Shown here: positions 17,758-26,140 of the stretch, piece by piece
Position numbering within the stretch: the first letter of the stretch is position 1
Layout of the letters: each line of letters opens with the position of its first letter
From: JBBROS01 sp965199595
GTDB taxonomy: Bacteria; Pseudomonadota; Alphaproteobacteria; Acetobacterales; Acetobacteraceae
Direction: 5' to 3'
DNA: 64,000 bases
NCBI GenBank assembly: GCA_965199595.1
Contig: OZ241182.1
Span: forward strand, 434,001-498,000
The notes under the pieces: model-generated
What the model saw: the letters and a program-made list of their open reading frames with translations, nothing else
Told to the model about the DNA's origin: nothing
Databases searched by the model: none
Program-made: the position numbers and the translations under genes

Positions 17758-18534
17758 ATGAGCCTCGTCACTCTTGAGCGCCACGGCGCGGTCACGGTGC
17801 TCACGCTCAATGATCCCGCGCGCTACAACGCGCTGGACGAAGCCCTACTCGCAGCCTTGCACGAGGCGCTGGACGCGGCGATCGGGGACGGCGTGACACG
17901 GGCCATCGTGCTGGCCGGCGCCGGGCCTGGGTTCTGCGCCGGGGCGCGGCTGGACGGCGACCTGTTCGAGTCCGGCCGCGGCGTGGCTGCGCTGCTTACC
18001 GGGGGCGTCAACCCGGTGATCACGCTCATGCGCGGCGCGGCGGTCCCGATCGTCACCGCGGTGCATGGCGCAGCGGCCGGCGCCGGCGTCGGGCTGGCGC
18101 TCGCGGGTGACATCGTGCTTGCGGCCCGGTCGGCCCGCTTCGTGCTGAGCTTCGCGCGGCTGGGGGCGGCAATGGACGCGGGAACCTCGCTGTTGGTTCA
18201 GCAGTCCGTCGGCGCCGCTCGCGCCCGTGCGCTGGCGCTGCTCGGCCAGCCGCTCGGGGCCGAGGCGGCGATGCAGTGGGGGATGGTGTGGGAGGTGGCT
18301 GAGGACGCGGCCTTGCTCACGCGGGCGCTGGAGGTCGCGGGGCAGCTCGCGGCCGGGCCACCCGTCGGGCTGGGCCTGATCAAGCGGCAGTTGCAGGCAG
18401 CCGCCACCGCCGGATTGCCGGAGGCGCTCGCGGCGGAGGCGGCGGCGCAGGCGGGGGCTTTCGCAACTGAGGACCTGCGAGAGGGTGCGCGGGCATTCCG
18501 GGAAAAGCGCCCGCCGCGGTTCGTGGGTCGGTGA
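17758..18534 (+). CDS. Enoyl-CoA hydratase/isomerase (crotonase family)
   Basis: 258 aa. The crotonase oxyanion-hole segments GAGPGFCAGARLDGD and HGAAAGAGVGLALAGDIVLA are clear. In the catalytic region, ARLGAAMDAGTSLLVQQSVG lacks the usual pair of glutamates and keeps an aspartate. That is closer to isomerase-like members such as PaaG, so hydration need not be its reaction. Since the MaoC pair already provides a hydratase, this protein may be a delta-enoyl-CoA isomerase for unsaturated or branched intermediates. The gene lies 24 bp after the dehydrogenase and overlaps or abuts the next. Confidence 0.85.
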   Translation: MSLVTLERHGAVTVLTLNDPARYNALDEALLAALHEALDAAIGDGVTRAIVLAGAGPGFCAGARLDGDLFESGRGVAALLTGGVNPVITLMRGAAVPIVTAVHGAAAGAGVGLALAGDIVLAARSARFVLSFARLGAAMDAGTSLLVQQSVGAARARALALLGQPLGAEAAMQWGMVWEVAEDAALLTRALEVAGQLAAGPPVGLGLIKRQLQAAATAGLPEALAAEAAAQAGAFATEDLREGARAFREKRPPRFVGR

Positions 18535-18536
18535 TC

Positions 18537-19613
18537 ATGGCGGCAACTGGCCCGCTCAGCGGGATGACGGTCATCGAGATGGCGGCGATCGGCCCGGTCC
18601 CGCATTGCGGCCTCGTGCTGCGGGAGCTTGGTGCGGACGTGCTGCGGATCGACCGAACCGTGCCGTCCCAACTGGGGATCGACCTCGCGCCCGAGTTCGA
18701 CGCGCTCGCCCGCGGGAAGCGGACGGCCGCCTTCGACCTGAAGGTGGCAGCCGGGCGGGACGCGGCGATGGACCTCATCGGCACGGCTGACATCCTCATC
18801 GAGGGTTTCCGGCCCGGCGTGATGGAGCGGCTCGGCCTCGGCCCGCGCCCCTGCCTGGAGCGCAATCCGCGGCTGGTGTACGGGCGCCTGCCGGGTTGGG
18901 GCGCCGCAGGGCCGATGGCGGACCAGGCCGGGCACGACCTGAACTACCTCGGCCTCTCGGGCGCCCTGGCCGCGATGGGCCCACCCGGTGCGCCGCCGCC
19001 GGTGCCGCTGAACCTGATCGCCGATTTCGGCGGTGGGGCGATGCAGCTGGCTGTCGGCGTGCTGGCCGCGTCGTTGCAGGCCCGACAATCCGGCCTGGGG
19101 CAGGTCGTTGCGGCCAGCATCCTTGAGGGCACGCTGGCACTCACGCCGATGATGCACGGCATGCGGGCCGCCGGCGCCATGTCCGACACGCGCCACGACA
19201 ACATCCTGGATGGCGGGGCGCCGTTCTACCGCTGCTACCTGTCCACCGGCGGCGGTTACGTCGCCGTGGCGGCGATCGAGGCCAAGTTCTACCGTGCCCT
19301 GCTCGAGGGCCTTGGGCTGCTAGGCACGCTTGACCCCGCGTTGCAGATGGACAAGACGCAGTGGGGCGCGGTGCACGAGCGGTTCGCGGCGGCGTTCCTG
19401 ACCCGGACGCGGGACGACTGGGCGGTGCATTTCGCCGGTACAGATGCGTGCGTCACGCCCGTGCTGAGCTTTGCCGAGGCGGCATTGCACCCGCAGACCG
19501 CCGCCGCTTTCACGGTTCAGACGCCGGGCGGCTGGCCCGTGCCGCGCGCCGTGCCGCGGTTCCTTGAACCTTCGAATGGATGGGGGCGTGACGATGTTCA
19601 GCGGCCTACATGA
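18537..19613 (+). CDS. CaiB/BaiF family protein, alpha-methylacyl-CoA racemase-like
   Basis: About 358 aa from ATG 18537 (GTG 18531 overlapping the upstream stop is an alternative). The stretch AGHDLNYLGLSGALAAMG followed by PLNLIADFGGGAMQLAVG matches alpha-methylacyl-CoA racemase more closely than formyl-CoA-transferase members. The His in GHD and the Asp in IADFGGG are in the positions of the racemase catalytic pair. The enzyme interconverts R- and S-2-methylacyl-CoA so that the S-specific dehydrogenase can act. Its place inside a beta-oxidation operon agrees. The 3' end overlaps the next gene by about 38 bp. Confidence 0.82.
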   Translation: MAATGPLSGMTVIEMAAIGPVPHCGLVLRELGADVLRIDRTVPSQLGIDLAPEFDALARGKRTAAFDLKVAAGRDAAMDLIGTADILIEGFRPGVMERLGLGPRPCLERNPRLVYGRLPGWGAAGPMADQAGHDLNYLGLSGALAAMGPPGAPPPVPLNLIADFGGGAMQLAVGVLAASLQARQSGLGQVVAASILEGTLALTPMMHGMRAAGAMSDTRHDNILDGGAPFYRCYLSTGGGYVAVAAIEAKFYRALLEGLGLLGTLDPALQMDKTQWGAVHERFAAAFLTRTRDDWAVHFAGTDACVTPVLSFAEAALHPQTAAAFTVQTPGGWPVPRAVPRFLEPSNGWGRDDVQRPT

Positions 19614-21197
19614 TCCGACGCGATGGGTGCTCCCCGCCGTCCTGACCGAGGCGGCCGTCACATCACCGCATGCACCCTGGCTGACAGACAATTCCGGTCG
19701 CACCCTGACCTTCGCCGAGGCCGAATCGTGTTCCCGCAAGGCCGCCTCCTTTTTCCACGGCCTGGATGTGCAGCCCGGCGACCGGGTCGGCATCCTCATG
19801 TTCAACGGCTGCGACTACGCATGCGCCTGGCTCGGGCTCGGCAAGCTGGCAGCCACCGCCGTGCTATTCAATACGGAACTCCAAGGTGAGTTCCTGCGCC
19901 ATCAAGTCACCGATTCCGGGATCGCGTGCCTGCTGATCGATGCAGAGCTGTTGCCAGTGCTGCTGGACATCGCGGAGGCCCTGCCGAACCTGACGACGGT
20001 AGTGGTCGCAGGCCCGGTGCCGGCCTCCCTTGACGGTCCCTGGCGGGTGGTGCCGTGGCGGGAGTACGGGGAAGCAGCGGAATGGGCCGGTCCTGGCCCG
20101 GGCTTCGCGGATATCGCCTGCATCATGTACACCTCCGGCACGACGGGACCGTCGAAAGGTGTGCTGATGCCGCATGCCCACTGCACGCTGTTCGGCATTG
20201 GCTCGATCCGGTGCCTGGCGCTGACGCCTGCAGACCGTTTTTACGTCAGCTTGCCGCTGTTCCACGCCAACGGGCTGCTGATCCAGCTTGGAGCGACGCT
20301 GCTGATGGGGATCCCCGCCTTTGTTCGGTCGCGTTTCAGCGCGAGCAAATGGCTGGGCGACATCCGCGACAACAGGTGCACGGTGACGAACCTGTTGGGC
20401 TCGACCGCTTCGTTCGTCCTGATGCAGCCTGCTAGCGAATTCGATCGTGCCCACGGTCTGCGCGCGGTGATGACGGCTCCCAACTTGCCGCAGCACGAAG
20501 CGCAGATGCGCAGCCGCTTCGGTCTGCACGACGTCGTCTCCGGCTTCGGGATGACCGAGTCGAATATCCCGATCTGGGGTCGGATCGGCCGCTCGGTGCC
20601 GGGTGCCGCCGGCTGGGTGCACGATGACCATTTTGACGTGGCCATCGCCAGCCCGGACGATGACCGGATTCTGCCGACGGGCCAAGTCGGCGAAATCCTC
20701 GTCCGGCCGAAGATCCCCTTCGGCTTCATGGCCGGCTACCATAACGCTCCCCAGAAGACGGTGGAGGCCTGTCGTAACCTATGGTTCCACACGGGCGATG
20801 CGGGGATGGCCGGCACGGACGGGCTGATCACGTTTGTGGACCGGTTGAAGGACTGCATCCGCCGGCGCGGGCAGAACATCTCCGCCGTCGAGATCGAGGC
20901 GGTGGTCGAGGGCCTGCCCGGCATCGCCGAAGCCGCGCAGTGGCGGTGCCAGCCGACATACCGGGCGCCGAGGACGAGATCCTGCTGGCGCTCGTCGCCA
21001 CGAGCGGCGCAGTCATCGATTGCCATTCAGTGGTGCGGCGGGCAGCCGAGCAGCTCCCCCGTTTCGCACGTCCACGATACATCAGGATCATGGCGGATTT
21101 GCCAAAGACCGCCACGGGGAAGGTGCAGCGCGCCGTGCTGCGCAGGCAAGGAACGGTCGGTGCGGACGACATGTCGGAAGTCTTGAAACCAGCCTGA
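19576..21197 (+). pseudogene. Acyl-CoA synthetase, frameshifted near the C-terminus
   Basis: AMP-forming ligase with YTSGTTGPSKGVLMPH, GFGMTES, WFHTGDAGMAGTDGLITFVD and RRRGQNISAVEIE in one frame. At about 20940, after GIAEAA, one base is missing relative to the family. The true C-terminal domain continues in the next frame (VAVPADIPGAEDEILLALVA, then LPKTATGKVQRAVL with the catalytic lysine) to a stop at 21197. Unshifted translation gives a 536-aa product with a scrambled tail ending at 21186. The start could be ATG 19576 or 19594. This is either a real recent mutation or a sequencing error. It would be the second ligase of the cluster. Confidence 0.85.
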
Positions 21198-21470
21198 CGA
21201 ATCGTTCCTCCGACGACACCAAACGAGATGTGAACACGCCTGAAGTCGGGCACGGGACCGTTGCCTGCCCGTCGCTGACCAGGCAATTTGGCTTTCGCGA
21301 GCCTTTGACCACGCTCACGGACACCATGAACGAGACCTACCTGTAGGCGCTTGCCATCATTGTCGCTTGTGCTCGCAAACAGCGCTGATTCCTGCTCGGA
21401 TTATCTGACAACGGGGCGGACGCCATGCTCACATTACCTGCCACTGTGCTCGCCATCATCGGCCCGTGCT
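21198..21470. other. Intergenic sequence without a supported gene
   Basis: About 270 bp between the end of the catabolic operon and the IS110 unit. There are three loose repeats of a GTGCTC(A/G)C-like word (around 21365-21490: TGTGCTCGC, CATGCTCACA, GTGCTCGCC and CGTGCTCACA). They might be remnants of a tandem structure or regulatory sites. No open frame with recognisable homology was found. Confidence 0.35.
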
Positions 21471-21684
21471 CGCCAACGGAGGGTCGTGCTCACATTGGCT
21501 GCCAACGGGCCAAGCGGTCCGGTTCACACCGGCACGCCGGCGACCCGCAGCTGCTCGGTCAACGGGGGTCCGGTAGATGCCGTAATGGGCCTGCACCGGA
21601 GCTGACATCCGGGGCGGGTCTCTTCCAGAGTGATGGCACAACGCGGATCCGAGCAGTTCGGGTCCGTCCATCAGGAGAGCGGTC
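21471..21684 (+). ncRNA. Candidate IS110 left-end structured RNA (bridge-RNA region)
   Basis: IS110-group elements encode a non-coding bridge RNA between the left end and the recombinase gene. The 214 bp before this intact IS110 gene are non-coding and rich in self-complementary stretches. The clearest is GGATCCGA/TCGGGTCC at 21645-21665 with a 5-nt loop. No guide loop has been assigned because target and donor sequences are unknown, and the left border is uncertain. Confidence 0.35.
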
Positions 21685-22725
21685 ATGGAACACCATGTTG
21701 GGATCGACGTATCGCTGGAGTTGAGCAGCCTGTGTGTGCTGGACGCGACCGGAAAGGTCATCCGGGAGGCGAAGGTCTCCAGTGAACCGGAGGCGCTGGT
21801 TGCGTTCCTGCGTGGTCTCGGTGTGGCGATCCTGCGCGTCGGCTTGGAGGCCGGGCCTTTGTCGCAGTGGTTGTATGACGGGCTCCAGGCAGCAGGCTTC
21901 GAGGCGGTGTTGCTTGAGACGCGCCACGTCAAAGCGGCGCTGTCGGCCATGGCGATTAAGACCGACCGTCGTGACGCCCGTGGGATCGCCCAGCTGCTGC
22001 GGATGGGTTGGTATCGGCCGGTACACCGCAAGTCGGTCCCGTCTCAGGAGGTCCGGGCGCTTCTTGCCGCACGCAAGCAGATGCAGATCAAGGCCATGGA
22101 CCTGGAGCAGACACTGCGCGGGTTGCTGCGCGGGTTCGGGTTGAAGGTTGGAGATGTGAGCCGAGGCAGGCTTGCGGCACGCATCCGCGAGCTGGTGAGC
22201 GGGCACGCCATGCTGGAGCGGATCGCAGAACCCATGCTGACGGCGCGCGAGGCGTTGTGGGGCGAGTTCGCCAAGCTGCATCGCGAGGTGCTGGCGATCG
22301 TCAAGGAGGACCAGGTCTGCAGGCGGCTGATGACGGTGCCGGGTGTCGGCGCCTTGGTGTCGCTGACCTACCGTGCTGGCGTCGATGATCCCGCACGGTT
22401 TGCCAAATCCAAGTCGGTCGGCGCCTTCTTTGGCCTGACGCCGAAGCGCTACCAGTCCGGCGAGATGGATGTCACAGGCGCAATCACGAAAGTTGGCGAC
22501 GCCGGCGTGCGAACGGCCCTGCACGACGCCGCCAATGTGTTGCTGACACGGGCAACCAGGTTCAGCACGCTGAAGCGCTGGGCCATGGATGTGGCCAAGC
22601 GGCGGGGCATGCGGAGGGCAAGGGTGGCGCTGGCGCGGAAGCTGGCCACGGTGCTGCATCGGATCTGGGCGGACGGAACGGAGTTCGTCTGGGGCAAGGA
22701 TCCGGCCACGGCCGCCGCCGCATAA
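21685..22725 (+). CDS. IS110-family transposase/recombinase, intact
   Basis: 346 aa. The N-terminal RuvC-like DEDD domain shows VGIDVSLELSSLCVLDATG, GLEAGP and KTDRRDARGIAQLL. The C-terminal Tnp20 domain begins at TVPGVGALVSLTYRAGVDDP and continues through FFGLTPKRYQSGEMDVTG. Length and motifs are complete, so it may be active. The region after it to about 22963 is non-coding and contains an inverted repeat CCGCCACT/AGTGGCGG (22866-22897). The element borders were not resolved. It abuts the left end of the phnA transposon. Confidence 0.92.
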   Translation: MEHHVGIDVSLELSSLCVLDATGKVIREAKVSSEPEALVAFLRGLGVAILRVGLEAGPLSQWLYDGLQAAGFEAVLLETRHVKAALSAMAIKTDRRDARGIAQLLRMGWYRPVHRKSVPSQEVRALLAARKQMQIKAMDLEQTLRGLLRGFGLKVGDVSRGRLAARIRELVSGHAMLERIAEPMLTAREALWGEFAKLHREVLAIVKEDQVCRRLMTVPGVGALVSLTYRAGVDDPARFAKSKSVGAFFGLTPKRYQSGEMDVTGAITKVGDAGVRTALHDAANVLLTRATRFSTLKRWAMDVAKRRGMRRARVALARKLATVLHRIWADGTEFVWGKDPATAAAA

Positions 22726-22977
22726 CGCCAAGGAGGCACACGGTTCGGAGCGGAGCCAACGCGGTTCAGCTCCCATGAGGTCCCGTCGCCGGGACGCGGA
22801 GATGGTGAGGCAGGTTCCGCTGCAGTGGCCGGGAGCAATCCCGAGACTACGCCCGGTAGATTGCTCCGCCACTCCCTCTTACAGCATGAAGTGGCGGTCT
22901 CGCGCCGACCACGGACAGAAGCACGAAACCGGCGATTGGATGCATTCTGAGCTTGACGACCGAGGGCCCATTACAGA

Positions 22978-23004
22978 AGCAACGGAACCGAAAATGCATT
23001 TCAG
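22978..23004 (+). repeat. Left inverted repeat (inner part) of the Tn3-family transposon
   Basis: 27 bp beginning AGCAACGGAACCGAAAATGC and ending ATTTCAG, matching the reverse complement of 31204-31230 at 26 of 27 positions. The GGAAC-CGAAAA core resembles the internal box of Tn3-family ends. The outer 11-14 bp differ from the right end. Confidence 0.8.
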
Positions 23005-23020
23005 CCGAGCCTGGGCGCGC

Positions 23021-24277
23021 TCAGCTTTGCGCGACGCCGTTCAGCGCAAAATCGAAGATGTCGAAATTGCGCAGGTCACCCCGGCCGGCTCGCTCGATGT
23101 ATGCGGTCGTGAGCGGATGGGACAACAGGAACGGCACGCGCTGCTCGGCCAGACCGCCGTGGGAGCGAAGCCTGTGACCCGACAGGCCCGACAGATCGTG
23201 CTCCCGCACTGAGGCGCCGATCACCGTGCCGCGGTCGCCAATCACGGCGAAGTCGCCTTCGAACTCTGCCGGCAAGTCGAAGCGGTCCGCTGCTGCCTCG
23301 CCGCTTAGCACCAGCTCCACACCTGGTAAGGCCGCTACGGCGGCCATCATGGCGTTTGGATCGGCGCCATTGCGCGCATAGACGCGCACGTAGGAGCCAA
23401 GGGCGCCGTGGTGGCGCACAAAGGGGTCCGTGATGGGGCAGATCACCCGCGCCGACCCGGCGCCAAAGTGCGCGGTCAGCTCATCTTCCAGAAACACCAC
23501 ACGCGGTGTGCCGTCCGGCTGCGCCTTGTCGTTCATGCCGTGATCGGCCACCACGCCAACCACCGCCCCCATTTCCATGAGACGCCCGATGCGCGCGTCC
23601 ACCGCGGCGTGGAACTGGTTGGCTTGAGCCTCGCCCGGAGCGTGCGCATGCTGCACCAGGTCCGAAAGGGACAGGTAGAGCAGCTCCGCCATGCCACGCT
23701 TGACCAGGTGCACGCCCGCATCCATGACAAACAGGGACAGGTCGGGATCGTACTGGTCCGGCGTCCTGCGGCCAACCAGAGCTTCCACATCGGCGATGCC
23801 GTTCTCCGCCTCCGTCGCGTCCCCGGCGCACTGCGACGAGAAAGCGATGCCGTGCAGGTTGTGAGCCACCATGCGACGGAGCTTGTCCTTGGCCGTCACC
23901 GCGGCGACCCGCACGCCAGCCTGCGACATGCGGCCGAGAATGGTGTCGCAGCGCAGCAGCCGCGCATCCGTGACCATGACCTCCTCGCCGGTTTGCCGGT
24001 CGAGGTAGTAGTTGCCGGAGATGCCATGCACGGCCGGTGGCACGCCGGTGACGATGGAGGTGTTGTTGGGGTTGGTGAAGCTGGGCACCACGGCGTCGGC
24101 CAGCGTGGAGAAGCCCCGATCCCGGCACTGCGCCAGCGCGGGCAGGATGCCGTCGGCCAGTCCCCGGTCCAGATAGGCCGGGTCGAAGCCGTCGAAGCAC
24201 ACCACCACCGTCGGGCGGACCGGACGGCGGTACGATCGGCCGTTGACCTCGACGGCGTCGAAGGAAGCGTCAGACAT
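23021..24277 (-). CDS. phnA: Phosphonoacetate hydrolase
   Basis: 418 aa from ATG 24277, with GAGGTG upstream. It is a member of the alkaline phosphatase/NPP superfamily and cleaves the C-P bond of phosphonoacetate to acetate and phosphate. Visible features are the metal-binding Asp in VVCFDGFDPAY (D29), the nucleophile region PSFTNPNNTS (T68), GVPPAVHGISGNYY, SDLVQHAHAPG, ADHGMN and HGGLAEQRVP. All are diagnostic of characterised PhnA proteins such as the Pseudomonas fluorescens enzyme. No signal peptide is seen, so it acts in the cytoplasm. It is co-transcribed with the upstream hydrolase (8-bp overlap) and lies 16 bp from the transposon inverted repeat. Confidence 0.92.
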   Translation of the reverse strand: MSDASFDAVEVNGRSYRRPVRPTVVVCFDGFDPAYLDRGLADGILPALAQCRDRGFSTLADAVVPSFTNPNNTSIVTGVPPAVHGISGNYYLDRQTGEEVMVTDARLLRCDTILGRMSQAGVRVAAVTAKDKLRRMVAHNLHGIAFSSQCAGDATEAENGIADVEALVGRRTPDQYDPDLSLFVMDAGVHLVKRGMAELLYLSLSDLVQHAHAPGEAQANQFHAAVDARIGRLMEMGAVVGVVADHGMNDKAQPDGTPRVVFLEDELTAHFGAGSARVICPITDPFVRHHGALGSYVRVYARNGADPNAMMAAVAALPGVELVLSGEAAADRFDLPAEFEGDFAVIGDRGTVIGASVREHDLSGLSGHRLRSHGGLAEQRVPFLLSHPLTTAYIERAGRGDLRNFDIFDFALNGVAQS

Positions 24278-25304
24278 GGGCAGGCACCTCGGGTGGCAGG
24301 ACCATGGGTTCGGGGGACGGCACAATCCGACCCAGGCGCACGGCGGTCAGCCCGGCCCATAGCCGCTGCGACGGCATGATGGCCACGCAGTCATCGTGCG
24401 GTGTCACGACCGGCTCGCCGCCGTCGTGGCCGATCACGGTGCCTGCTTTCGGGATGATCTCACCACCACGCAGCGGCAGAGCGAAGGTGAACTCATGCTG
24501 GACGGTCACTGGCATGGTGATCTCGACGAACCGGCTGGCCTGGTCCGGCAGGTGAGCCGCGCCTTTCTCAGTTACGGCAGCATTGGGCAGCATGCCGAGC
24601 CGGTCCAGCATCCGCAGGCAGGCAGCAATGGCGACCACGGGACTAACAGCGGCCCAGTGCTGGCCGCACTCAATGAGCAGCGCAGTCTTGTGCGAACATG
24701 GGTCGGCGAATGCGCCGTAGTCTCGCATGCGTGCGCCCTGTGCATGGCCGCGGTCCACCATGACCAGATCGGACAGCCCCATGGCGCGCGCAAGCTGGCG
24801 GCTACGCTCCAGCGGCCCCGCCAGAACGAGCGGCTCATTCGGGTGCTGGGTCGTGTGCAGGTCGAGCAGGTAGTCCGCTTGCTCAACGAAGGGCCGCAGC
24901 GCCGCCGCCCTCGCCACGTCGGCGCTGCGTGGCGCTTGCGCGTCCAGGATGTCCGGCGACCAGACGCGGTTCATGTCTTCGTCCACCCAGCGGCTAGCCC
25001 GCGGGTTGGTTGGATCGAAGCGGGCATAGGCATCAGCGTTCGCGAAGGCGACGGTGAGGGTCCCCCGGCCCGGCCGTAACCCGCGCGTCAGCAACCGATC
25101 AAGCCCGATCGCGCCCGCTGGTTCGTTGCCGTGCACGATGGCGGTGACCATGAAGTGCGGGCCCGGTCGTCCGGACGGGAAGGAGTGGACAAAGGGCGTA
25201 TCCGTGTTGCCGTCCCGCCAGCGACTGATGTTGGGGATCTCGATTTCGATCGGATAGTCGATTACGGGCTGCGTCTGCGAGCGCACGGAAGAGGCCTTCA
25301 TCAC
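24270..25304 (-). CDS. Succinylglutamate desuccinylase/aspartoacylase-family zinc hydrolase
   Basis: 344 aa. Zinc-ligand motifs of the AstE/AspA carboxypeptidase-like family are present: IVHGNEPAG with the first His and Glu, LDLHTTQHP with the second His, and a later LIECGQHW segment. Family members remove acyl groups from amino-acid amides. No characterised phosphonate pathway uses such an enzyme, to my knowledge. The overlap with phnA suggests that it prepares or follows phosphonoacetate, for example by hydrolysing an N-acyl or amide-linked phosphonoacetyl compound such as N-phosphonoacetyl amino acids. That proposal is inference. ATG 25304 is followed immediately by a second ATG. Confidence 0.85.
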   Translation of the reverse strand: MMKASSVRSQTQPVIDYPIEIEIPNISRWRDGNTDTPFVHSFPSGRPGPHFMVTAIVHGNEPAGAIGLDRLLTRGLRPGRGTLTVAFANADAYARFDPTNPRASRWVDEDMNRVWSPDILDAQAPRSADVARAAALRPFVEQADYLLDLHTTQHPNEPLVLAGPLERSRQLARAMGLSDLVMVDRGHAQGARMRDYGAFADPCSHKTALLIECGQHWAAVSPVVAIAACLRMLDRLGMLPNAAVTEKGAAHLPDQASRFVEITMPVTVQHEFTFALPLRGGEIIPKAGTVIGHDGGEPVVTPHDDCVAIMPSQRLWAGLTAVRLGRIVPSPEPMVLPPEVPAHV

Positions 25305-25349
25305 CGCGGTCCCTTGCTGCTGGTCCGCATTGGACCTAGGTTACGCAAG

Positions 25350-25361
25350 TGGTATAGACCT
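25350..25361. promoter_or_regulatory. PhnF-type operator in the divergent phn promoter region
   Basis: The 12-mer TGGTATAGACCT lies between the divergent hydrolase/phnA and gntR/MFS transcripts. As I recall it, the mycobacterial PhnF operator is TGGTATAGACCA, which would make this an 11/12 match. The adjacent regulator is a GntR/UTRA protein of that type, so autoregulation and control of both directions are likely. The whole gap is 25305-25393. Confidence 0.65.
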
Positions 25362-25393
25362 CTGTATGAGAGTCAAGTCGGAGTAATCCAGGC

Positions 25394-26140
25394 ATGAGCG
25401 ATCTGGCCGATGAGAGTGTGGGCCATCGCCTTTGGCGGGCCGTTGCCGACCGGCTGGCCGGGGAGATCGCGGCCGGGGTGTTCAGGCCGGGGGAACGGCT
25501 GTCCAACGAGCGCGCGCTGGCCGAGCGGTATGCAGTCCATCGGCATACGCTGCGCCGTGCCGTCTCCGACCTGGTGAACCGCGGACTGCTCGATGTGCGC
25601 CATGGAAGCGGGACGTTCGTGCAGTCCGCGCCGATCCCTTACCGCGTGGGAGCGGAAACCCGGTTCCGACGGAACATCGCGGCGCTGAACCGCGACCCCG
25701 GTGGGTGCCTGCTTTCCTCCGCGACGTTGCCGGCGCCCGCGCACGTGGCCGCGCCGCTCGCGATCACGCCCGGGACTGATGTCGTGCGTTTGGATATATT
25801 GCGGGAGGCGGACGGCGTGCCGCTGATCCGGTCCGAGCACTGGTTCCCCGCCAGTCGCACGCCGGACATCGCCGCCCGCTTCATAGAAAGCCAGAGCATC
25901 TCCCATGCGCTAGAGATGCTTGGCGTGCGTGGCCTGCGTCGGCGAGACAGCACGATCACCACCCGCCTATCGACGCGGGCCGAGGCGGCGGAACTTCGGC
26001 TGGCACCCGGCGCGCCGCTCCTGGTGTGGGAGTCGCTGAAAGTAGAGGGGGACGGCACCCCGGTGGACTTCGGAGTGGCGCTCCTCGTCGGTGAGCGCGT
26101 GCAACTGGTTCTCGATCTCGGTGAGGTGCCTGCCGAATGA
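25394..26140 (+). CDS. GntR-family regulator, HutC/PhnF subfamily (UTRA domain)
   Basis: 248 aa. The N-terminal winged HTH is LAGEIAAGVFRPGERLSNER..LAERYAVHRHTLRRAVSDL..GLLDVRHGSGTFV. The C-terminal part (about residues 95-245) has the UTRA fold signature, with VVRLDILREADGVPLIRSEHWFP and the RLSTRAEAAELRL and GAPLLVWESLKVEGDGTPVDF region. This is the arrangement of PhnF-like repressors. A PhnF-like operator is at 25350. Its gene overlaps the MFS gene by 4 bp (ATGA). It probably senses a phosphonate or a breakdown product and controls the transposon's catabolic genes. Confidence 0.88.
   Translation: MSDLADESVGHRLWRAVADRLAGEIAAGVFRPGERLSNERALAERYAVHRHTLRRAVSDLVNRGLLDVRHGSGTFVQSAPIPYRVGAETRFRRNIAALNRDPGGCLLSSATLPAPAHVAAPLAITPGTDVVRLDILREADGVPLIRSEHWFPASRTPDIAARFIESQSISHALEMLGVRGLRRRDSTITTRLSTRAEAAELRLAPGAPLLVWESLKVEGDGTPVDFGVALLVGERVQLVLDLGEVPAE

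Noticed and set aside
23408..24379. A plus-strand frame opposite phnA
   Set aside because: phnA has all metal-site motifs; the opposite frame has none.
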